Made by a program: the position numbers and the translations under genes
In this document: positions 1 through 5,207 of the stretch, piece by piece
How positions within the stretch are numbered: the first letter of the stretch is position 1
Layout of the letters: each line of letters starts with the position of its first letter
From: GCA-2746365 sp964651445
GTDB lineage: Bacteria > Pseudomonadota > Gammaproteobacteria > SZUA-229
NCBI GenBank assembly: GCA_964651445.1
Contig: CAZYYW010000038.1
Span: 1-19,373, forward strand
Direction of reading: 5' to 3'
DNA: 19,373 nt
Notes under the pieces: model-generated
Database searches by the model: none
Told to the model about the DNA's origin: nothing
What the model saw: only the letters and a program-made list of their open reading frames with translations

Positions 1-103
1 AAGCGACCCAATCCTCTCATTGGACCAGGCAGCCAGTACTATGTATGCAGGTTGCTGTGTGCCTTCTGCGCTATAACCTCATAATATAAATTGAGAACCT
101 TCG

Positions 104-862
104 ATGAAATCAAAAAAATATTATCTTTATTTCTGTATAACATTGTTTGTACTGCTTTCGAGTTCAAATGCCTATAGCTATACCATAGCATCAACCAGCC
201 CCGGTAAATGGGGTGACCCGCTGTTAGGAACAGGAGCTTCTATTAGTTGGAGTTTTATGCCCACCGGACCTGCTTGTGACATTCATGACTGTGTTGATGG
301 CAGTATTCATTCGATGTTTGATTTTATGCCTTTTGGTTTCGAGGCAGAAGTTAATCGTGCTTTTGACGTCTGGTCGGCTGTTGCTGATTTAACTTTTTTT
401 GAAATTTTAGATGATGGCGCCGACCTCGACGCGGTAACAAGTTCCGGTGATATTCGTATCGGCGGTCATAGCTTTGGTCGCGCCAGAGGCATTCTTGGCC
501 ACGCTTATTTCCCACCAGAGAATGGGGTAAGCGCTGCTGGTGACATACACTTTAATAGTGATTTAGATTGGGTGTTTTCACCAGACGATACTGGCATCAA
601 TCTGTTTTCTATTGCCATGCATGAAATTGGTCATTCATTAGGTTTGGGGCACACCAATGTGCCAAACTCTGTTATGAATGCGGTTCACAATGAATTTTTA
701 AATGCCCCTCAGTTTGATGATGTCGCTGGTATGCAATACCTCTATGGCGCACCCATAACACCTATTCCCCTCCCCAGCGCACTGCTGCTCTTTCTGTTTG
801 GCATCGCTTCGATTACTTGGATTGGAGCGAAGGGTAAAAGAGTGAATTTATACAACAATTAA
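104..862 (+). CDS. Secreted matrixin-like zinc metalloprotease with PEP-CTERM-like C-terminus
   Basis: This is a predicted exported zinc endopeptidase of the M10/matrixin type. A signal peptide occupies about residues 1-26 (KSKK, then a hydrophobic run ending near SNAYS). The catalytic zinc site HEIGHSLGLGH is at residues 173-183 and fits HExxHxxGxxH, with E174 as the general base. A Met-turn (SVMNA, M191) follows at the expected distance. The C-terminus carries IPLPSALLLFLFGI (about residues 221-234), more hydrophobic residues and then basic GAKGKR. That is the layout of the VPLPxA variant of PEP-CTERM sorting signals, which are recognised by exosortase. No exosortase gene is in the window. 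The N-terminal half has no recognisable propeptide cysteine switch. The ATG start puts the signal peptide at the extreme N-terminus. The protease fold is well supported; the sorting signal is likely; the substrate is unknown. Confidence 0.88.
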   Translation: MKSKKYYLYFCITLFVLLSSSNAYSYTIASTSPGKWGDPLLGTGASISWSFMPTGPACDIHDCVDGSIHSMFDFMPFGFEAEVNRAFDVWSAVADLTFFEILDDGADLDAVTSSGDIRIGGHSFGRARGILGHAYFPPENGVSAAGDIHFNSDLDWVFSPDDTGINLFSIAMHEIGHSLGLGHTNVPNSVMNAVHNEFLNAPQFDDVAGMQYLYGAPITPIPLPSALLLFLFGIASITWIGAKGKRVNLYNN

Positions 863-898
863 AACGTCGGAACCTCCACTCAGAAAAAACTGACCTTG

Positions 899-910
899 CA
901 CAGTACTGTG
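899..910. promoter_or_regulatory. 12-bp perfect palindrome, possible operator
   Basis: CACAGTACTGTG reads identically on both strands. It lies in the 129-bp gap between the metalloprotease and the small membrane protein gene, about 80 bases before the latter's start. It overlaps a weak promoter-like pair (TTGCAC, 16-base spacer, TATTCT). A regulatory role is only inferred from symmetry and position. Confidence 0.22.
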
Positions 911-991
911 TCTGCACTATTCTAGCTCTCTATCGCTTTAAAATTTATCAGCTCACACACGGTAAATCATATATTATCCTAAGTTCTGTTT

Positions 992-1420
992 ATGTGTTTC
1001 GATAGCAAGTCTTACAACAAGGTTAGACGTATGGTTACCTATTTATACTGGATGGTCATTTTTACCATCGCATTTGGACTGTTTTATTTTATAGGCTACA
1101 AAATTGAAGAGTTAAAAATTGCTGCCATTGCCTGCATTAGTATCTTGCTCATTGGTTTCGTTGCTTACTACTTTCATTTTCAGCAAATATTCGTCAAACA
1201 ATATGGCGGTAAAATGACGGTATCAATACCGGCTGGAGAATTACATCTGGCGGCAACCTGGAAAGGCGATCACCTGTGGATCGAAAATTATAACCCGAAA
1301 ACCAATACCTGCCACTTTCGTGAGTACTCACGCGGTAACTTGCTGCAGGGTGAAGTGATAATTAAAAACTGCAACCCATTGTTACGACAACCAACTGCCT
1401 CAGAGGCAATTCAACCGTAG
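992..1420 (+). CDS. Small membrane protein of unknown function, two transmembrane helices
   Basis: I do not recognise a family for this 142-residue protein. Two hydrophobic helices are visible, about residues 16-35 and 42-62, joined by a short polar turn (KIEELK). A soluble C-terminal part of about 80 residues follows, containing KQYGGKMTVSIPAGEL, two cysteines (NTCHF and KNCNP) and several aromatic residues suggesting a small beta-rich domain. No signal peptide cleavage site is evident, so it probably stays in the inner membrane. The downstream lipase gene begins 11 bases after its stop, so the two are probably co-transcribed; the membrane protein may then assist or accompany the lipase, but nothing in the sequence proves this. 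The upstream gap holds a 12-bp palindrome. Confidence 0.7.
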   Translation: MCFDSKSYNKVRRMVTYLYWMVIFTIAFGLFYFIGYKIEELKIAAIACISILLIGFVAYYFHFQQIFVKQYGGKMTVSIPAGELHLAATWKGDHLWIENYNPKTNTCHFREYSRGNLLQGEVIIKNCNPLLRQPTASEAIQP

Positions 1421-1431
1421 AAATAACCACT

Positions 1432-2397
1432 ATGATTTTTTTAGCTTTATCAGGTAGCAAAATTGTAACCTTTAGCCGTTTTCTGCTTTTCCTGGTTCTG
1501 TGTGTCAGCAGCACACTTGCATATGCCTCGGCAGACAATAAATCCCGTGCCGAAAATCAGTCGTTTAGTAGTAAAGATTTCTCACGCTGGCTAGCAGCAG
1601 CCACTATCGCCGACGCGACTTACAAGTCAAAAAAACAAATAGAAAAGGCATTAAACAAACAAGGCTATAAGCTAGACCTATATAACCAGCTTGAAGGTTA
1701 CATGTTGGCTTATGTGGTCGCGAGCAACAATACAACTCGGCATCAGATAATCGCTGTTCGTGGTACCGCCAATATTGAAAATGTCATGGTTAATGCGGCC
1801 TTTGTACTGGTTGCTGATGATTTAACAGGTATTAATATTCACCAAGGTTTTTTGCTCTCTGCCAGAGATATCTACCAGAAAATTTTACCTGAATTGAAAC
1901 CCGGTTATAAAATCAGCACCATCGGTCACAGCCTGGGTGGTGCAGCAGCACTCATTGTTGCCATGATGTTAGACGCACAGGGTCATAACATTGCTGAGGT
2001 CATCACCTTTGGCCAGCCAAAAGTCACCAACATCACTGGCAGTCGAAAATTTAAACACCTGAACATAAATCGTTTGGTGACACCAAAAGATATAGTGCCG
2101 CTGGTGCCCCCAATAGATCCGATGGATCTAATGAATATGAGTATCTTTTGGCATCAGGGCAAAGAGATTGTTTTATATAAGAATCATCAATATGCAGTTT
2201 TAAGTGGCACTGAAAGTATGTTACGCATAGGCGATTTTCTAAATGACGTGCCTAGTGAGCAACACCTGACGCAGCATTTTATGGATACTTATATCAAACA
2301 TTTAAAAGGGAAATTGAGTGGCGCAGAAGAAGTTGTTTTCAAGAGCGGTTTCAGCTTTTCTGATTGGTTCGGCGCATCACCCAAACCGGCGAAATAA
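1432..2397 (+). CDS. Exported class 3 lipase (alpha/beta hydrolase)
   Basis: This is a predicted triacylglycerol lipase/esterase of the fungal-lipase-like class 3 family. A signal peptide spans about residues 1-33 (hydrophobic FLLFLVLCVSSTLAYA, cleavage likely before SADNK), pointing to the periplasm or outside. The nucleophile elbow GHSLGG places the catalytic serine at S167. The likely acid is D220 in PKDIVPLVPP, and the likely base is H241 in WHQGKEI, the order and spacing expected for this family. The AVRGTAN segment (about residues 107-113) matches the oxyanion strand of class 3 lipases. It follows the small membrane protein gene by 11 bases in what appears to be an operon. Length (321 aa) is normal for the family. 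The actual lipid substrate cannot be told. Confidence 0.87.
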   Translation: MIFLALSGSKIVTFSRFLLFLVLCVSSTLAYASADNKSRAENQSFSSKDFSRWLAAATIADATYKSKKQIEKALNKQGYKLDLYNQLEGYMLAYVVASNNTTRHQIIAVRGTANIENVMVNAAFVLVADDLTGINIHQGFLLSARDIYQKILPELKPGYKISTIGHSLGGAAALIVAMMLDAQGHNIAEVITFGQPKVTNITGSRKFKHLNINRLVTPKDIVPLVPPIDPMDLMNMSIFWHQGKEIVLYKNHQYAVLSGTESMLRIGDFLNDVPSEQHLTQHFMDTYIKHLKGKLSGAEEVVFKSGFSFSDWFGASPKPAK

Positions 2398-2539
2398 CAA
2401 CCCAATTTATTGGTATAGCTCTATACTCTTTAAACGCTGGAACTTACCTGAAGACAGCGGTATGATTAGACCGCTTACAGACCTTTTAATGTTATATTTT
2501 GATAAGTAATTAGAAAGCAACCTCGGAGTAACAAGAATA

Positions 2540-3343
2540 ATGAGTCTTAAACAACTATCGACTGCTGTCACAGCAATTGCATTGTCCAGTTTTGCCTTTG
2601 CTGCGCATGCGAACAATGGAAACAATCATAACGGGATGCCAAATCAGCCTACCAGCAATTACTGGCAGGCACCAAACTGGTCAGGGTTCAGTGCGCCAAT
2701 GCCTGCACCACCGGCTTTTAACAGCAATTTTCAACGTTCGCCACCACCTGCGGCTTACAATAATTACCGACGTCCACCGCCACCTTCATTCAGGCCACCA
2801 CCACCGAATTTTCAGGGGCAGCGACCTGCACCTCGATCGGGTGCACCCAATACAGGCGTAAATCGTTCTATGCCACCGCCACCCTCTGGCCCTTATAATG
2901 CTATGCGGTCACAGCAAAACCAACAACGTTTTGCCCCACAGCGTAGTCAACGCCCTTATGGCCAAGCACCTCGTGGTCAACATCCACAAAGCCAACAGAG
3001 AGGGCCCTCTGCATTTAATACGCCCGGTTATAACCCTCGTAACAATCGCGGCTGGGGCAATAATCAAGGTTGGGGAAACAATCAAGGCTGGAATAACAAT
3101 AATAAATATTGGGGTCGAAGCGGTCCTGGTACATGGATGAACCCTAGTAAAGATAATTGGGAAAATGCTTGGGATGACATGATAAACACGCCTAGCCGTA
3201 TGGGTGAAATGCCAGGCGGTTGGACAGCTCCAGAAGTGACCATGCCGAATCCAATTGATATGGGCGACCAGCTTCAGGATAACCTGAAAGATTTGCCAGA
3301 TCAGATACGCCAAGGCCAAATTGGAAACAATGTGACCGATTAA
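2540..3343 (+). CDS. Secreted Pro/Asn/Gln-rich low-complexity protein
   Basis: I do not recognise a family. A clear signal peptide covers residues 1-24 (cleavage after FAAHA). The mature protein is low complexity: a proline-rich zone at about residues 52-115 (repeated PPPP and PPPPSFRPPPP), then a Gln/Arg/Pro zone, then three GWGNNQ-type hexads at residues 171-188. The last 70 residues are more ordered, with several Trp, Met and Asp/Asn residues (WENAWDDMINTP, then GGWTAPEVTMPNP) and look like a conserved tail. There are no catalytic motifs and no cysteine in the mature part. A structural or matrix role at the cell surface would fit the composition, but this is a guess. GGAG lies upstream of the ATG, and a strong terminator follows 30 bases after the stop, so it ends its own transcript. 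Confidence 0.75.
   Translation: MSLKQLSTAVTAIALSSFAFAAHANNGNNHNGMPNQPTSNYWQAPNWSGFSAPMPAPPAFNSNFQRSPPPAAYNNYRRPPPPSFRPPPPNFQGQRPAPRSGAPNTGVNRSMPPPPSGPYNAMRSQQNQQRFAPQRSQRPYGQAPRGQHPQSQQRGPSAFNTPGYNPRNNRGWGNNQGWGNNQGWNNNNKYWGRSGPGTWMNPSKDNWENAWDDMINTPSRMGEMPGGWTAPEVTMPNPIDMGDQLQDNLKDLPDQIRQGQIGNNVTD
3050..3103 (+). repeat. Three 18-bp tandem repeats inside the low-complexity protein gene
   Basis: Three consecutive 18-base units (3050-3067, 3068-3085, 3086-3103) encode GWGNNQ, GWGNNQ and GWNNNN. The copies differ mostly at third codon positions, so the protein repeat looks maintained rather than freshly duplicated. Confidence 0.7.
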
Positions 3344-3372
3344 ACAAGCCTTGCGATATAAGGTTTGACCAT

Positions 3373-3406
3373 AAAAAAATCCCCGTCATCTGACGGGGAT
3401 TTTTTT
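3373..3406. terminator. Rho-independent terminator, probably bidirectional
   Basis: An A-run and TCCCCGTCA are followed, after a two-base loop centre, by TGACGGGGA and a T-run. The GC-rich stem (CCCCGTCA/TGACGGGG) is perfect. The A-tract on one side and T-tract on the other let it work in both directions. It sits between the convergent low-complexity protein gene (+) and the DUF2970 gene (-), as expected for a shared terminator. Confidence 0.9.
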
Positions 3407-3450
3407 TGACTTACTACTGAGCCAGATGAAAAAAGCAAAGGTTGCTTAAA

Positions 3451-3675
3451 TCACACGCCGGCAAAATGCATAACAACCTTAACGATGCCCATCACAAACA
3501 GGACGAATAACACGGCAAAAACAAAACCGCCGATGATGAAGTGGTGGATTTTCCCGTGTTCAAAATCACGTTCGCGATTAGCTTTTGTCTGAACACCAAA
3601 CCATGCCGCAAATAAACTGCCCATGAATGACCATGGTGTGATTTTGCGTTTGTTTATTGTATTGTCGGCTGACAT
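3451..3675 (-). CDS. DUF2970 family small membrane protein
   Basis: A 74-residue protein resembling the DUF2970 family, found widely in proteobacteria with no known function. The family hallmark is the segment SLFAAWFGVQTKANRERDF (about residues 19-37), followed by a short loop and one strong C-terminal transmembrane helix (about residues 47-68, GGFVFAVLFVLFVMGIVKVV). I chose the ATG at 3675. An in-frame GTG nine bases upstream (3684) would add MKL, but that GTG is part of AAGGTG, which sits six bases before the ATG and reads as its ribosome binding site. The gene lies downstream of galU on the same strand with a gap of about 110 bases. A TATAAT hexamer at 3721-3716 suggests it may have its own promoter, although no good -35 is visible. 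Confidence 0.82.
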   Translation of the reverse strand: MSADNTINKRKITPWSFMGSLFAAWFGVQTKANRERDFEHGKIHHFIIGGFVFAVLFVLFVMGIVKVVMHFAGV

Positions 3676-3697
3676 AAGTTTCACCTTGTTAATTGAA

Positions 3698-3713
3698 GCT
3701 AATCTATATTAGC
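3698..3713 (-). promoter_or_regulatory. 6-bp inverted repeat in the 5' leader of the DUF2970 gene
   Basis: GCTAAT-4 bases-ATTAGC is a perfect dyad, located just downstream of a TATAAT hexamer (3721-3716, minus strand) and about 20 bases before the start codon. It could be an operator or a leader hairpin. Symmetry and position are the only evidence, and in AT-rich DNA such dyads arise by chance. Confidence 0.2.
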
Positions 3714-3785
3714 ATATTATAAATTACTACTCAATACAAGATGTACCCACAATATACATCCAAATCACATACAACGAACACTCGC

Positions 3786-4664
3786 TCAATCAAGATTAAG
3801 ATTTTTTAGATACGCTTTGAAATCGCCCGCCATCTCATCATGTTGGAGTGCGATTTCAACATTTGCTTCTAAGTAGCCTATTTTACTGCCGCAATCATAG
3901 CGGCGACCTTCGAAGCTATAAGCAAATATTTCCTCTGTTTTACGCAATTCAGCAATTGCATCGGTTAGCTGAATTTCATTGCCTGCACCCCGTTTGGTTG
4001 TTTTAAGCTTGTCCATTATTGCCGGTGTCAAAATATAGCGACCAACCACCGCTTGATCAGACGGTGCTTCTTCTGGCTGAGGTTTCTCTATAATTTCATC
4101 AATACGAGACAGTCTATCGCCCAGTTTTGGGCCGGCAACCATGCCATATTTATCGCTCTGCGTGATCGCCACTGTTTGGGTACCAATAATACTGCCCTGC
4201 TGTTTCTCAAAGACATCTACCATTTGCTGAATACAACTGGCGCCGCCTTTGTTAAAGATAAGATCATCCGGTAATATCACGGCAAAAGGTTCATTGCCAA
4301 CGGCCGGTTTGGCACACAAAACCGCATGGCCTAAACCCAAAGCTTCAGGCTGACGGATAAATACACAGTCCACATCGGACGGGACAACGTCCTGTACCGT
4401 TTTCAACAAGTCATGTTTATTTCTCAAACCAAGTTCTGTTTCCAACTCGTAGGCTTTGTCATAGTGGTCGATAATAGCGTTTTTGGTACGACCGACGACA
4501 AACACCAATGTTTTCATACCCGCAGCAACCGCTTCTTCAGTGGCATACTGAATTAACGGCTTGTCGACCACGGTCAACATTTCTTTGGCAATCGCCTTGG
4601 TTGCGGGCAAAAAACGGGTACCTAAACCCGCCACAGGGAAAACAGCAGTACGAATAGAACTCAT
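3786..4664 (-). CDS. galU: UTP-glucose-1-phosphate uridylyltransferase (UDP-glucose pyrophosphorylase)
   Basis: GalU converts UTP and glucose-1-phosphate into UDP-glucose and pyrophosphate in the cytoplasm, feeding LPS, exopolysaccharide and glucan synthesis. The nucleotide-binding signature GLGTRFLPATK lies near residues 13-23, followed by KEMLTVVDKP and the sugar-phosphate region QPEALGLGHAVLCAKP. Further conserved segments are FAVILPDDL, IIEKPQPEEAPSD and KTTKRGAGNEIQLTDA. The product is 292 residues from the ATG at 4664, the normal size. The frame stays open upstream to a TTG at 4697, but the family normally begins just before the IRTAVFPVAGLGTR segment, so the ATG is preferred. It is divergent from fdxA across a gap of about 170 bases and upstream of the DUF2970 gene on the same strand. 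Confidence 0.96.
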   Translation of the reverse strand: MSSIRTAVFPVAGLGTRFLPATKAIAKEMLTVVDKPLIQYATEEAVAAGMKTLVFVVGRTKNAIIDHYDKAYELETELGLRNKHDLLKTVQDVVPSDVDCVFIRQPEALGLGHAVLCAKPAVGNEPFAVILPDDLIFNKGGASCIQQMVDVFEKQQGSIIGTQTVAITQSDKYGMVAGPKLGDRLSRIDEIIEKPQPEEAPSDQAVVGRYILTPAIMDKLKTTKRGAGNEIQLTDAIAELRKTEEIFAYSFEGRRYDCGSKIGYLEANVEIALQHDEMAGDFKAYLKNLNLD

Positions 4665-4750
4665 GGGATATCTCAAAATGGATTTAATTATCCACAATTT
4701 TAGACTATGTTGACGCGCTTGTTTGTATGATTATGTTAAAATTATATTTT

Positions 4751-4780
4751 TTGATAAACGAATCACTCTCAGCCTATAAA
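4751..4780 (+). promoter_or_regulatory. Sigma70-like promoter for fdxA
   Basis: TTGATA (4751-4756) and TATAAA (4775-4780) each match the consensus at five of six positions and are separated by 18 bases. Transcription would start near 4787, leaving a leader of about 45 bases before the fdxA start at 4833. Confidence 0.5.
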
Positions 4781-4832
4781 GTCAGCCTGAAAGTTTCGTC
4801 TGAAAAAATCCTGTAATTTATTAAGAAGCCCT

Positions 4833-5156
4833 ATGACCTACGTAGTTGTTGAAGATTGTATTAAATGCAAACACACGGATTGTGTTGATGTTTGCCCTGT
4901 CGATTGTTTCCACGAAGGGCCTAATTTTCTGGTCATTGACCCGGAAGAATGCATCGACTGCACATTATGTGAACCCGAATGCCCTGTCGGCGCAATTTTT
5001 GCCGATGATGATGTGCCTGAAGGTCAGGAGCACTTTGCCGAACTCAACGCCGAACTTAGCCTAGAATGGCCAGTGATTAATATCAGTATGGACTCGCTTC
5101 CTGATGCCGCAGAGTGGGAAGGTAAGCCGGACAAACTAAAATTACTGGAAAAATAG
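4833..5156 (+). CDS. fdxA: 7Fe ferredoxin ([3Fe-4S][4Fe-4S])
   Basis: A small cytoplasmic electron carrier closely resembling Azotobacter vinelandii ferredoxin I in length (107 aa) and cysteine pattern. By analogy, C9, C17 and C50 hold the [3Fe-4S] cluster and C21, C40, C43 and C46 the [4Fe-4S] cluster; C12 and C25 match the free cysteines of the Azotobacter protein. The motifs CIKCKHTDC, CPVDC and CIDCTLCEPECP are all visible, as is the acidic C-terminal extension (LNAELSLEWP, then DAAEWEGKPDKL) typical of the family. The redox partner is not evident from context: upstream galU is divergent, and the AddB-like gene downstream begins 51 bases later on the same strand. The gene has a good promoter of its own. 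Confidence 0.95.
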   Translation: MTYVVVEDCIKCKHTDCVDVCPVDCFHEGPNFLVIDPEECIDCTLCEPECPVGAIFADDDVPEGQEHFAELNAELSLEWPVINISMDSLPDAAEWEGKPDKLKLLEK

Positions 5157-5207
5157 TGTCTCTACGGTGATCTACTTACTTACATTACAAATAACCGGTA
5201 TTCGTTC

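Noticed and set aside
1..103. Possible end of an upstream gene or promoter in the first 103 bases
   Set aside because: No open frame or clear -35/-10 pair; TTGGAC near base 20 has no good partner.
2413..2475. Two short inverted repeats (GTATAG/CTATAC and AGCGGT/ACCGCT) between lipase and low-complexity gene
   Set aside because: Six-base arms with no T-run; such dyads are common by chance, so not called as terminator or operator.
2407..3389. Several open frames on both strands over the low-complexity gene
   Set aside because: They overlap a gene with a signal peptide and strong codon pattern; the repetitive, proline-rich bases keep other frames open.
3740..3760. GATGTA/TACATC hairpin downstream of galU
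   Set aside because: Nine-base loop and no T-run on the galU strand; not a convincing terminator.
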